Source: Burkholderiales bacterium (GTDB lineage: Bacteria; Pseudomonadota; Gammaproteobacteria; Burkholderiales; Burkholderiaceae_E). From it: a stretch of DNA of 64,000 nt. Shown one piece after another: positions 15,345 through 23,590 of this stretch. The DNA is taken from assembly GCA_026399835.1 (NCBI GenBank), contig JAPLQE010000029.1:24368-88367 (forward strand), written 5' to 3'. The notes beneath the pieces are model-generated. The model did no database searches. It was given only the letters and a program-made list of their open reading frames with translations, and was not told the origin of the DNA. The translations under genes were made by a program, and so were the position numbers. The number at the start of each line of letters is the position of its first letter. Within the stretch, counting starts at the first letter, position 1.

Positions 15345-16181
15345 ATGCGACGCCTGATGAACGAGGCCGGCCTGTGGCTGATCGGCATCCCGGTCTTCCT
15401 GTGGACCGTGCTGCCGCTCTACCACATGATGCTGTTCGCGCTCTCGACCAAGGACAGCGCGTTCTCGGGCAAGCTCTGGCCGCAGCCCGCGACGCTGCGC
15501 AACTTCGAGATCGTGCTCTCGCAGCAGCACCACTACCTGGGCAACTTCTGGGCGCAGCTCGGCTCGAGCGTGCTGATCGCCGCGGCCACCGGCGTGCTGA
15601 CGCTTGCGGTCGCGACCTCGGCCGCCTTCGCGATCAGCCGGCTGCGCGTGCGGGGCGGACGCTGGGTGATGAACGCGGCGCTCTTCACCTACTTCATCCC
15701 GGCCGCCTTCCTCGCGGTGCCGATGTACAAGACGATGGGCCTGTACGGGCTGCTGAACAACCGCTGGGCGATGATCATCGCGATGGTCACGCTCGCCTCG
15801 CCGTACGCGATCTGGGTGCTCAAGCAGGCCTCCGACAAGCTGCCCGTGGAGCTCGACGAGGCGGCGATCATGGACGGCGCGACCGCGATGCAGCTCTTCC
15901 GGCTGGTCTACCTGCCGCTGATGGTGCCCTCGCTGGTGGCGATCGGCGTGTACGCGGTGCTGCTCGCCTGGAACGAGTACCTGTACGCCTTCCTGCTGCT
16001 GTCCGACGAGCGCGAGATCACGCTCGCGGTGGCGCTCGGACTGTTCCTGTCGGCCGACGACTCGCCGTGGGAACTGCTGATGGCCACCGGCGTGCTCTAT
16101 GCGCTGCCGCCGGCGGCGATCTACTACGCGTTCAAGCGCTACATGGTGTCGGGCCTGACGGCGGGCGCGGTCAAGAGCTGA
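15345..16181 (+). CDS. Sugar-type ABC transporter permease (MalG/UgpE-like)
   Basis: The 278-residue permease has six predicted helices and the docking loop ELDEAAIMDGATAMQLFRLV near residue 170. It begins 7 bases after the preceding permease stop and completes a binding-protein/permease/permease set. The operon then ends against a convergent dioxygenase gene. The required ATPase must come from elsewhere, as in systems sharing a MsmK/UgpC-type subunit. Confidence 0.92.
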   Translation: MRRLMNEAGLWLIGIPVFLWTVLPLYHMMLFALSTKDSAFSGKLWPQPATLRNFEIVLSQQHHYLGNFWAQLGSSVLIAAATGVLTLAVATSAAFAISRLRVRGGRWVMNAALFTYFIPAAFLAVPMYKTMGLYGLLNNRWAMIIAMVTLASPYAIWVLKQASDKLPVELDEAAIMDGATAMQLFRLVYLPLMVPSLVAIGVYAVLLAWNEYLYAFLLLSDEREITLAVALGLFLSADDSPWELLMATGVLYALPPAAIYYAFKRYMVSGLTAGAVKS

Positions 16182-16200
16182 GGCCGGCTCAGGCGTCGCA

Positions 16201-17007
16201 TCAGCCCGCCCCGTGCCCGACCGTGAAGTCGTTGCGCCCGTCCCGGTCCATGCCGCGCAGCAGCCAGAGCGGCCGTGTCGAGAAGTCCACCGTGTACCCG
16301 CTGCCGTCCCCCGGCTTCATCAGCGTGCGGTCGAACAGCGAGGTCGACGGCATGTAGCGGATCGCGACGCCCGCGCGGCGCTTCGGCGAGCGGTTCGCGG
16401 CGGCACCGTGGATCATGTAGACGTCGTGCATCGACATCTGCCCCGGCTCGAGCTCGATGTCGACGGCCTGCGTGACATCGAACGCGCTGTCCTCGGTGCG
16501 CTGGTTCAGGACCAGGTCGGTGCGCGCCTCGGTCAGGTGCGGCAGCAGCACGCGGTCGCGGTGCGAGCCGGGGATCACCCGCAGGCAGCCGTTCTCGACC
16601 TTCGACTCGTCGAGCGCGACCCAGATGGTGCAGGTGGCGAGCGGGCGGATCGGCCAGTAGTGGCCGTCCTGATGCCAGGGGGTCTCGAGGCCGTCGCCGC
16701 CGGGCTTGCAGAAGATCTGGCAGCCCCAGAGGATCACGTCCTCGCCGATGAGCTGCGCGACCATGTCGATGAGCGCGGGGTCGCGCGCGAGCTCGAGGAA
16801 GTCGGCGCTGCCGCGCACGCCCTCGGCGTTCTTGCCCTCGATGTGGATGCTGACCAGCCGCTCGGGGCGGATGTCGGGGTTCTCGCGGATCAGCCGGTCG
16901 AGCGTGCCGCGCAGGTGCGCGAGGCGGTCGTCGGGGATGCGGTACGGGGGAACGATCCAGCCTTCGCGCTGGTAGCGGGCGATGTCGTCGGGGGCGAGCC
17001 GGGCCAT
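16201..17007 (-). CDS. Phytanoyl-CoA dioxygenase (PhyH) family protein
   Basis: The 268-residue Fe(II)/2-oxoglutarate-type oxygenase shows the iron-binding HxD in TPWHQDGHYWP near residue 125 and a distal His in MIHGAAANRSPKRR, followed by the Arg that usually binds 2-oxoglutarate. GCQIFCKPGGDGLETPWH and GCLRVIPGSHR are typical of the family. I chose the ATG at 17007, which has GAGGAGAC close upstream, instead of longer in-frame starts. It is divergent from an alpha/beta hydrolase gene. The substrate is unknown. Confidence 0.88.
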   Translation of the reverse strand: MARLAPDDIARYQREGWIVPPYRIPDDRLAHLRGTLDRLIRENPDIRPERLVSIHIEGKNAEGVRGSADFLELARDPALIDMVAQLIGEDVILWGCQIFCKPGGDGLETPWHQDGHYWPIRPLATCTIWVALDESKVENGCLRVIPGSHRDRVLLPHLTEARTDLVLNQRTEDSAFDVTQAVDIELEPGQMSMHDVYMIHGAAANRSPKRRAGVAIRYMPSTSLFDRTLMKPGDGSGYTVDFSTRPLWLLRGMDRDGRNDFTVGHGAG

Positions 17008-17213
17008 GGTGTGTCTCCTCGAAGCCCGGCGCGGCATGGGCGCCGGGGCGTGCGGACAGTGTATGCCGCCGCCCGCCGGCCGGGCCCGCGCCGTTCCGAC
17101 CGGCGACGCGCGCGGGCCGTGACCCTTGACGCGCCCACTGCCACGGGAAGAAGCTCCTCCCCGACCGGTCCACCCGGCAGCATCCACGACATGCACCCCC
17201 AGGAGGAGACACC

Positions 17214-18053
17214 ATGACCATCGAGAAACGATCCATCAAGACGGCCGACGGCGTGCGCCTGAACGTCCTCGAAGCCGGCCGCGGCAAGCCGCTGGTGCTG
17301 ATCCCCGGCTGGTCGCAGACCGCCGCGCAGTTCCGGCGCCAGCTCGAGGGCCTGTCGGACCGCTACCGCGTGATCGCGATCGACATGCGCGGCCACGGCG
17401 ACTCGGACAAGCCGGCGTACGGCTACCGCATCCAGCGCCTGGCGCAGGACGTGCGGCAGGCGCTCGTCGCGATGGACCTGCAGGACGTGACGATCCTCGG
17501 GCACTCGATGGGCTGCTCGGTGCTGTGGTGCTACTTCGACCTGTTCGGCGCGGAGCGCATCTCGAAGTTCGTGTTCTGCGACGAGCCGCCGATGCTCACC
17601 GCGGACCCGACCTGGACGGCGCAGCAGGCCGAGGACGCGGGGGCGATCTTCACGCCGGAGGCGGTGACGCAGACGATGAACGCATTGGCGGGCCCGGACG
17701 GCGTGGCGACGACCACCGGCTTCGTGGGCGGCATGGTCACCTCGAAGATGCCCCCCGAGACGCTGCAGTGGATGATCGCGGAGAACCTGAAGCTGCCGCG
17801 CGCGCACGCGGCGACGCTGCTCTACAACCACTGCCACCAGGACTGGCGCGACGTGTTCGCGCGGATCGACGTGCCCAGCCTGTTCATCGGCGGGCGCGTG
17901 AGCCTGGTGCCGTGGAAGTCGGTGGCCTGGGCGGCCTCGCAGGTGAAGGGCGCGCGGCTGGAGATCTTCGAGGAGGCCGAGGGCGGGCAGCACTTCATGT
18001 TCGAGGAGAACCCGGCCAGGTTCAATCGCATCCTGGCCGAGTTCATCGGCTGA
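17214..18053 (+). CDS. Alpha/beta-fold hydrolase
   Basis: The 279-residue protein has the order of the alpha/beta hydrolase fold: PLVLIPGWSQTAAQF (oxyanion region), IAIDMRGHGDSDKP, the nucleophile elbow GHSMGCS near residue 91, and a late Asp/His region ending GGQHFMFEENP. It resembles haloperoxidase/esterase-type members. AGGAGGAGAC precedes the ATG. The divergent neighbour is the PhyH-type oxygenase, so the two may process one compound, but this is speculative. Confidence 0.88.
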   Translation: MTIEKRSIKTADGVRLNVLEAGRGKPLVLIPGWSQTAAQFRRQLEGLSDRYRVIAIDMRGHGDSDKPAYGYRIQRLAQDVRQALVAMDLQDVTILGHSMGCSVLWCYFDLFGAERISKFVFCDEPPMLTADPTWTAQQAEDAGAIFTPEAVTQTMNALAGPDGVATTTGFVGGMVTSKMPPETLQWMIAENLKLPRAHAATLLYNHCHQDWRDVFARIDVPSLFIGGRVSLVPWKSVAWAASQVKGARLEIFEEAEGGQHFMFEENPARFNRILAEFIG

Positions 18054-18074
18054 GGGCGCGGGGCCGGCGCGCGC

Positions 18075-19274
18075 TCAATCGAGCCGCGCCACCGCCTCCC
18101 TGACGCCCTCGATCGCCGCATCCACGGCCCCCGCCAGGTACCCCGGAAACGCCGGCGACCACTCGCTGCCGATCCCTGCGAGCCTGCCCGCCCAGGCCCC
18201 TTCATGCGCTGCCCTGGGCGGGGCCGCGGCATGCTGCCCGCCCGACTCGGCATCCTCCGCGGTGGCGGTGAACGGATCGAGCGCCCAGTCCTTCAGCACA
18301 TCGGCGAGCGGCGTCGCCGCGCGCTCGCCGAACAGCCGTGCGAGCTGCGCGCGGCAGTGGGTGCGCAGCACGTCCTCGGGCACTCCGCGGCGCACGGTGG
18401 CGGACACGCCCACGAAGCCGAACAGCGCGGCAGGGCCGCCGGGCACCGACGCATCGTGGATCTCGGCCATCGGCCCGCGGCCGCTTCGCGCGGCGCCGGA
18501 CAGGCCCTCGCCTTGCCAGAACGGCGTGTCGTAGACGGCGACGTACTTCGCGTGCGGCGCCATCCAGGTCGGCGTGTCGCGCCAGCGGCGAGCCAGCTCG
18601 GGCGGCAGCGGCGGATCGAAGCCGATGCTGCGCTCGGCCAGGCGCGGGGGCAGCGCGAGCAGCACCTGCTCGGCGCGCCAGGTGCCGGCCTCGCCGGTCT
18701 CGCCGATCGCGCCGATCGCGCCGATCGCGCCGGTCCCGCCGGTCCCGCCGGTCCTGCCGGTCCTGCCGGCCACGGACTCGACCTCGAGCACCACCTGGCC
18801 GTCGACCCGCCGGATGCGGCGCACCGCCTCGCCGGTCCGCACGCACCCCGGCTCGAGGCGTGCGGACAGCGCGGCCACCAGCGACGCCATGCCGCCCGCC
18901 AGGCGCACGCTGCCGGCCCCGTCGGGCTGGGCGCGCACGCGCACGGGCGCCTGGGTGCCGGCGCGCTCGACCATCACGTCACCGTCCTCGAACTGCGCGA
19001 CGCGGGGCAGGCCGAGCGCATCGACGAATTGATCGAGCTGCGGCTGCGCGGCGGGCCAGAACCAGGACGGGCCGAGGTCGAACCGGTCGGTCGCGACACG
19101 CGTCGGGTCCGCGAGGGCGCCGTCGGCGCCGGCGGTGAGGATGCGGCCGCCGAGCCGCTCGCGTGCCTCGAAGAGCACGACCTCGCGCACGCCCTGCTGC
19201 TGCAGGAGCACGGCGGCGAGCAGTCCGCCGAGGCCGCCGCCGACGATGGCGATGCGGGCGGACGGGCCGGTCAT
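18075..19274 (-). CDS. FAD-dependent flavin amine oxidase
   Basis: The 399-residue protein opens with the Rossmann dinucleotide motif IAIVGGGLGGLLAAVLLQQ and the following FEARERLGGRI, which is the amine-oxidase pattern. The C-terminal FAD segment is visible as AGIGSEWSPAFPGYLAGAVDA. An internal nine-base tandem repeat inserts a run of GTG/GAI/GET tripeptides around residues 165-195, unlike usual family members; it probably forms a surface loop. The ATG at 19274 is set by the Rossmann start. The substrate (amine, carotenoid or other) is not evident. Confidence 0.85.
   Translation of the reverse strand: MTGPSARIAIVGGGLGGLLAAVLLQQQGVREVVLFEARERLGGRILTAGADGALADPTRVATDRFDLGPSWFWPAAQPQLDQFVDALGLPRVAQFEDGDVMVERAGTQAPVRVRAQPDGAGSVRLAGGMASLVAALSARLEPGCVRTGEAVRRIRRVDGQVVLEVESVAGRTGRTGGTGGTGAIGAIGAIGETGEAGTWRAEQVLLALPPRLAERSIGFDPPLPPELARRWRDTPTWMAPHAKYVAVYDTPFWQGEGLSGAARSGRGPMAEIHDASVPGGPAALFGFVGVSATVRRGVPEDVLRTHCRAQLARLFGERAATPLADVLKDWALDPFTATAEDAESGGQHAAAPPRAAHEGAWAGRLAGIGSEWSPAFPGYLAGAVDAAIEGVREAVARLD
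18692..18770. repeat. Nine-base tandem repeat inside the amine oxidase gene
   Basis: About eight to nine in-frame units of the pattern gccgatcgc or gccggtccc/t lie in tandem and encode repeated GAI and GTG tripeptides on the minus strand. Units vary only by single bases, so copy number could change by slippage without breaking the frame. Confidence 0.8.
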
Positions 19275-19310
19275 GCGGGCGCCGAGGGGAAGCGATCCGG
19301 ATTCACGAGC

Positions 19311-19448
19311 ATGCCGGACGATACCGCGGTCGAGATCCGGCGCAGCGGGACCGGGGACGCCCCGCAGGCCGGGGAACGCCTCAAGGCGCTCGGCTCGTCG
19401 CTGAACGCGGCGCTGCGCAAGGTGCCCGCGAAGGACGCGCGGGGCTGA
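19311..19448 (+). CDS. Possible 45-residue small protein
   Basis: A short frame begins MPDDTAVEIRRSGTGDA and ends LRKVPAKDARG. Nearly all of its third codon positions are G or C, as in the real genes around it, and it ends just before a strong hairpin. There is no clear ribosome binding site and I recognise no family. It may be a real short gene or a chance frame between two minus-strand genes. Confidence 0.3.
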   Translation: MPDDTAVEIRRSGTGDAPQAGERLKALGSSLNAALRKVPAKDARG

Positions 19449-19460
19449 GTCGGGTGGGAT

Positions 19461-19487
19461 GTGCGGCCGGACACGCTCCGGCCGCAC
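19461..19487. terminator. Hairpin between the small frame and HiPIP
   Basis: GTGCGGCCGGA and TCCGGCCGCAC form perfect 11-base arms around CACGC. The site follows the HiPIP stop on the minus strand and could end transcription from both sides. It has no T-tract. Confidence 0.55.
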
Positions 19488-19503
19488 GGGTCTGCAGACG
19501 GCC

Positions 19504-19812
19504 TCAGGCCGCCTTCTTCGCCCAGGCCGTGCACCAGCCCTTGCCGGCCACCTGCTTGCCCGCGAAGAGCGGACATCCGCCCCACGGATCGGTCGGCTTG
19601 CCCTGGTACAGCGCGCAGTTGGTGCAGACCTGGCCGGCGGCGTACTTGGGGTACTTCTTGGCATCGACCTTGGTGGCGTCGGCGGCGTAGCCGAGGGCCA
19701 CGGCCTGGGGATCCTTCTCGTCGAGCTTCGCCTGGGCGCTGGCTGCGCCGGTGGCGAGGGCCGCGCCGCCGGCGGCCACGGTCATCATGAAGACGCGTCG
19801 GGTGCTGTGCAT
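19504..19812 (-). CDS. High-potential iron-sulfur protein (HiPIP)
   Basis: The 102-residue protein starts with a Tat signal (STRRVFMM, hydrophobic stretch, cleavage near ASAQA). Its mature part carries four cysteines at C63, C66, C80 and C94 in the HiPIP pattern (CTNCALYQG...GGCPLFAGK...GWCTAW). It would hold one 4Fe-4S cluster and carry electrons in the periplasm, as in photosynthetic or aerobic respiratory chains of Proteobacteria. A GAGAGG site precedes the ATG. No reaction-centre genes are seen nearby. Confidence 0.95.
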   Translation of the reverse strand: MHSTRRVFMMTVAAGGAALATGAASAQAKLDEKDPQAVALGYAADATKVDAKKYPKYAAGQVCTNCALYQGKPTDPWGGCPLFAGKQVAGKGWCTAWAKKAA

Positions 19813-19899
19813 GGAAACCTCTCGTGCTGCGGTGGGCCGGTCGTTGGGAGACGCGTCGGGTGGCCCGTGGGACCGACGCGCCTTGGATCTCTGGACGGG

Positions 19900-20943
19900 C
19901 TAGGCGCGGGCGGCCTCGCGGTGCCACGCGACGAGGCGGTCGGCGAGCGCGCGGCCGGAGCGCCAGGCGCCCTCGACACCGGCGCCGCCGAGCGCGTCGC
20001 CGCAGGCGCCGAGGCCCACGTCGGCGTCCCAGTCGCACAGTCCGGTCACGGCGGCGTCGGCGGGCGCGTGGGCGTAGCGCCAGCGGTGGGCGCTCGCGTG
20101 ATGCCAGGCGAGCGGCTGGCCGACGTGCTGTGCGAGGGCGTCCTGCAGGCGGGCCTGGACCTCGGCGGCCGGGTCCTCGAGGTGGGTGCGGCTCCAAGCG
20201 TCGCTGGCATGCACGACCCAGTGGGCGCGGCCGGGCACGCGGCTGCGGCCGGGGCGCGCGTCACTGCGCACGATCAGGCCGATGGGCCCGGTGCTCGGCC
20301 GGGCGAGGTCCCAGGCCGGCAGGGGGGCGGGCGCATCGGTGACGGCCATCAGGGTCCAGCACGGCCCCATCGCGACGGCCCGCGCGCGCTCGGCCCAGTC
20401 GGGGCGGTGCAGCGCCAGCAGCACGGCCGCCTGGGGCGGCGGGATGGCGACGACGACACTGTCCACGCCGTGCGCCACCGCGTCGCCGCTGGCCTCCAGC
20501 ACCCAGCCGCCGGGCTCGTGCCGCAGCGTGTCCACCATGCAGCCGGTCAGCAGCGGCAGGTCGGCGAGCAGTGCACGGCACAGTGCGGGCGTGTCGGGAG
20601 TTGGCACCCACTGCGGCGCTTTGTCCCTGTCCAGGCGGCCATCCCGGTCGACGACCGGCGCCCATCGGGCCAGAAGACCGTCGCGCTCGGCCGCCTCGAC
20701 GAAGCCCAGGAAGGCCTCGGAGCGGGCCTCGAAGGCGGGCGCGCCATGGTCGAAGCGCGCGGGGTTCGGGCTGCCGTCGGGACCGGTCCACTCGGCGCGG
20801 CGGCTCGCCATGCGTCCGCCCACGCCGCGCGACTTGTCGAAGACCTGCACCGCGAAGCCGGCGTCGGCGAGCGCGCGGGCGCAGGCGGCCCCGGCGAGGC
20901 CGGCGCCGACGATGGCCACGCTCGGGCGCGGTGCGGCGCTCAC
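19900..20943 (-). CDS. FAD-dependent oxidoreductase, renalase-like
   Basis: The 347-residue protein begins with VAIVGAGLAGAACARALADAG and KSRGVGGRMASRR, the FAD-binding start of the renalase/COG3380-type amine-oxidase group. ACGDALGGAGVEGAWRSGRALAD near the C-terminus is the second FAD contact. It starts at a GTG and is transcribed divergently from the MerR regulator, with two long direct repeats between them, so it is a probable target of that regulator. Its substrate is unknown; related bacterial proteins oxidise dihydronicotinamide isomers. Confidence 0.83.
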   Translation of the reverse strand: MSAAPRPSVAIVGAGLAGAACARALADAGFAVQVFDKSRGVGGRMASRRAEWTGPDGSPNPARFDHGAPAFEARSEAFLGFVEAAERDGLLARWAPVVDRDGRLDRDKAPQWVPTPDTPALCRALLADLPLLTGCMVDTLRHEPGGWVLEASGDAVAHGVDSVVVAIPPPQAAVLLALHRPDWAERARAVAMGPCWTLMAVTDAPAPLPAWDLARPSTGPIGLIVRSDARPGRSRVPGRAHWVVHASDAWSRTHLEDPAAEVQARLQDALAQHVGQPLAWHHASAHRWRYAHAPADAAVTGLCDWDADVGLGACGDALGGAGVEGAWRSGRALADRLVAWHREAARA

Positions 20944-21021
20944 GCGGCGCGCTCCGGTCGGGCAGCGGGCCGGGCATGCGCGCTGCTGAGGTGAATGACG
21001 TCCATCCAGCCATGGTAGGTC

Positions 21022-21094
21022 GATCCGACTCAGTCACGACTCCGAAGGGGCATTCTGGTCATTGCAGGGCTATGATCCGACTCGGTCTCGACTC
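21022..21094. promoter_or_regulatory. Pair of 21-base direct repeats in the divergent MerR promoter region
   Basis: A 21-base sequence starting GATCCGACTC and ending CGACTC occurs at 21022-21042 and again at 21074-21094 with 19 of 21 bases identical. The starts are 52 bases apart, close to five helical turns. Each copy contains CGACTC twice. The repeats lie between the renalase-like gene and the MerR gene and are probably binding sites for the MerR-type regulator. Confidence 0.6.
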
Positions 21095-21103
21095 ACCCCG
21101 CCG

Positions 21104-22204
21104 ATGACACCCGACCCCGACGCCCCTGCGGACGACGCCCTGCAGCCCGTGTTCCGCAGCGCCGCGGTCGCGCGGCGGGCGGGCATGCCGGTCGCGACGC
21201 TGCGGATCTGGGAGCAGCGGCACCAGGCGGTGCGGCCGGCCACGGCGCCCTCGGGGCATCGGCTGTATTCGGCGGCGGACGTGGGCCGGGTGCTGCTGCT
21301 GCGGCGGCTGACCGCCGAGGGCCATGCGATCGGCTCGATCGCGGGGCTGGAGACGGCGCAGCTGCGGCGGCTCGCGCTGTCGGTGCCCACGTCGACGGCG
21401 GCGGACGCATCGCCCCCCGGGCGCCCCGCCGGACCGCTGCGCCTGGTCGTCATCGGACACGCCTTGGCCGCGCGCCTGCAGCGCCCGGCCGTCGCCCGTC
21501 GGCTGGCCGCAGCCGCGCGCGTCGTCGCCGTGTTCGACACGCCCGAGGCGGCGGCGGCCGGCGCAGCCGATGCGCTCGGCGACGGTCTGGATGCGCCGGA
21601 CGATGTCACGCCGCTCGACGGCATCGACCTGCTGCTCTGGCAGGTGCCCGGCCTGCCGGCCCGCGTGCCGCCGACGCTGGTGGCCGCGGGCGCGGCGTGG
21701 CGGGCGCGGCGCACGGTGGTGGTCCATCGCTTCGCCGGCGCGTCGGCGCGACGGGCCTTCGAGGACGAGGGCGCGCGCGTGCTGCGCGAGCCGCTCGACG
21801 ACGAGGCGCTGGGTGCCTGGCTCGCGACACACGAGGCGCGGCCCGACGCGCGGCCCGAGGAGACGCGCGCTCCGGCCACACCGCCCGATGTCCGCGTGCC
21901 GGCTGCGGACGCGGTGCCGCCGCGCCGCTACGACGACGCCACGCTCACCGCGATCGCCGCCCTCCCCTCGAGCGTGGCCTGCGAGTGCCCGCGCCACGTC
22001 GCCGAGCTGCTGATGCAGCTCGCGGGCTTCGAGGCCTACAGTGCGGCCTGCGCGTCGCGCGGGACGGCCGACGTGGCGCTGCACACGCACCTGCACCAGG
22101 CGGCGGGCCAGGCGCGCGCGCTGTTCGAATCGGCGCTGGAACGCGTGGCACGACACGAGGGACTGTCCCTCCCCCACCTGATCGAACCGACGGAGACCCC
22201 ATGA
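21104..22204 (+). CDS. MerR family transcriptional regulator with long C-terminal sensor domain
   Basis: The 366-residue protein has an N-terminal MerR helix-turn-helix (FRSAAVARRAGMPVATLRIWEQRH, then SGHRLYSAADVGRVLLLRRL) and a C-terminal region of about 270 residues. The layout resembles CarH/LitR light-dependent repressors, which have a helical bundle and a B12 domain, but I find no clear B12-binding ExHxxG/DxHxxG motif. I chose the ATG at 21104, just before FRSAAVARR, over a start 42 bases upstream that would overlap the direct repeats. Its stop overlaps the SOUL gene start (ATGA). Confidence 0.85.
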   Translation: MTPDPDAPADDALQPVFRSAAVARRAGMPVATLRIWEQRHQAVRPATAPSGHRLYSAADVGRVLLLRRLTAEGHAIGSIAGLETAQLRRLALSVPTSTAADASPPGRPAGPLRLVVIGHALAARLQRPAVARRLAAAARVVAVFDTPEAAAAGAADALGDGLDAPDDVTPLDGIDLLLWQVPGLPARVPPTLVAAGAAWRARRTVVVHRFAGASARRAFEDEGARVLREPLDDEALGAWLATHEARPDARPEETRAPATPPDVRVPAADAVPPRRYDDATLTAIAALPSSVACECPRHVAELLMQLAGFEAYSAACASRGTADVALHTHLHQAAGQARALFESALERVARHEGLSLPHLIEPTETP

Positions 22205-22830
22205 TGTGGACACGCCTGATCGCCCTGCTGCTGCTCGCCTGCGCGCATGCTCCGTCGATGGCCATCGAGGAACCGGGCTACGAGGTGCTGCGCCGGCTCG
22301 ACGCTGCGGACGTCGAGCTGCGCCGGTACGCGCCTTACGTGGTCGCGCAGGTGCGCGTCGACGGACCGTCGGACCGCGCTGACAGCGAGGGCTTTCGCGC
22401 GCTCGCCGGCTACATCTTCGGCAGGAACAAGGGCGAGCGGAAACTGGAGATGACCGCGCCGGTGACGCGCGCCGCCGAGCCGGTGAAGCTCGAGATGACC
22501 GCGCCGGTCACGCGCAGTGCCGAGGCCTCGGGCTTCGTCGTGCAGTTCGTGCTGCCCCGCGGCGTGACGCTCGCGACGGCGCCCGAGCCGATCGATCCGC
22601 GCGTGCAGCTGCGCGAGGTGCCGGCGAGCGTCGTCGCGGTGATCCGCTATTCGGGCTTCTGGTCGCAGGCGAACTACGACGAGCATCTGGAGCGGCTGCA
22701 GGCGGCACTGCGCGACGCGAAGATCGGCTGGACCGGGGAGCCGACGCTGTCGCGGTACAACGGGCCGATGACGCCGTGGTTCCTGCGCAGGAACGAGATC
22801 TGGCTGGGGGTGGAGGGGGCGGGGCGCTGA
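22201..22830 (+). CDS. SOUL family heme-binding protein
   Basis: The 209-residue protein has a signal peptide (MMWTRLIALLLLACAHA) and the SOUL/HBP pattern: EEPGYEVLRRLDAADVELRRY, a twice-repeated KLEMTAPVTR, then YSGFWSQANYDEHLERL and a terminal PWFLRRNEIWL. SOUL proteins bind heme or tetrapyrroles. The ATG overlaps the MerR stop, so the two are co-expressed. In other Proteobacteria SOUL genes are often next to LitR-type regulators and light-response genes. Confidence 0.9.
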   Translation: MMWTRLIALLLLACAHAPSMAIEEPGYEVLRRLDAADVELRRYAPYVVAQVRVDGPSDRADSEGFRALAGYIFGRNKGERKLEMTAPVTRAAEPVKLEMTAPVTRSAEASGFVVQFVLPRGVTLATAPEPIDPRVQLREVPASVVAVIRYSGFWSQANYDEHLERLQAALRDAKIGWTGEPTLSRYNGPMTPWFLRRNEIWLGVEGAGR

Positions 22831-22915
22831 AGCACGTTACGGCGCCCCCTTTCCCGACGGGCCTCGAAGGCCCCACGCGTTGCGTGAAGCCGGCGCCCAT
22901 GCCAGACTCGACCGA

Positions 22916-22936
22916 CGTCATCACATCCGTCATCAC
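22916..22936 (+). promoter_or_regulatory. Direct repeats upstream of the AbrB/Doc pair
   Basis: CGTCATCAC occurs at 22916-22924 and 22928-22936, 12 bases apart, ending 11 bases before the antitoxin ATG. This is a candidate autoregulatory operator. Confidence 0.4.
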
Positions 22937-22947
22937 GCGGGCTACCC

Positions 22948-23175
22948 ATGATCGAGCTCAAGGTTCGCCGGTTCGGAAACTCGCTGGGCGTCGTCCTGCC
23001 CAAGGAAGTGACGAATCGGCTGCGCACCGCTGACGGACAGCCGCTCTATCTCACTGAAGCCCCCGACGGCAGCTATCGGCTGACGCCGTACGACCCGAGC
23101 TTCGAAGCCAAGATGTCCAAGGTCGAGGACATCGCCGCGCGCTACCGCAACACGCTCCAAGTCCTCGCGAAGTGA
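22948..23175 (+). CDS. AbrB-fold antitoxin of a Doc toxin
   Basis: The 75-residue protein starts MIELKVRRFGNSLGVVLPKEV, the AbrB/SpoVT hairpin signature, and has an acidic-to-basic C-terminal helix (KVEDIAARYRNTLQVLAK) that could insert into the Doc active site. Its stop overlaps the GTG of the downstream doc gene (GTGA). The family commonly partners death-on-curing toxins in place of Phd. Confidence 0.9.
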   Translation: MIELKVRRFGNSLGVVLPKEVTNRLRTADGQPLYLTEAPDGSYRLTPYDPSFEAKMSKVEDIAARYRNTLQVLAK

Positions 23176-23576
23176 GCGGGCAGGACCCGATCTGGATCGA
23201 CGAACGCGACGCGCTGGCGATCCACGAACGTCTGCTCGCGCTGCATGGGGGTCCGCCCGGGCTGCGCGACGCCTCGCTGCTCGAATCCGCCTTGGCGCGC
23301 CCTCGGCAACTGCGGGCCTACATCGAGGGAACGGGCGTCATCGAGATGGCGGCGGCGTACACGGTCGGCATCGTTCGAAACCATCCGTTCGTGGACGGCA
23401 ACAAGCGAACCGGGTTCGTCATCGGCGTGCTCTTTCTCGAGCTGAACGGGTTCGTCTTCGGAGCGACCGAAGCCGACGCTGCGCACGCGGTGATCGCGCT
23501 CGCGGCGGGCGAACTCGACGAGTCGGGCTATGCGGCCTTCGTCCGCGACAGCAGCATCGCGCGCACCGAAGGCTGA
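23172..23576 (+). CDS. doc: Doc (death-on-curing) family toxin
   Basis: The 134-residue protein has the Doc form of the Fic motif, HPFVDGNKRTGF near residue 75; the GNK in place of GNGR marks a kinase-type Fic protein. Doc phosphorylates elongation factor Tu and blocks translation until neutralised. The N-terminal WIDERDALAIHERLLALHGG is typical. It starts at a GTG overlapping the antitoxin stop, so expression is coupled. All family regions are present at the usual length. Confidence 0.93.
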   Translation: MSGQDPIWIDERDALAIHERLLALHGGPPGLRDASLLESALARPRQLRAYIEGTGVIEMAAAYTVGIVRNHPFVDGNKRTGFVIGVLFLELNGFVFGATEADAAHAVIALAAGELDESGYAAFVRDSSIARTEG

Positions 23577-23590
23577 GTGAATCCGCCCCC

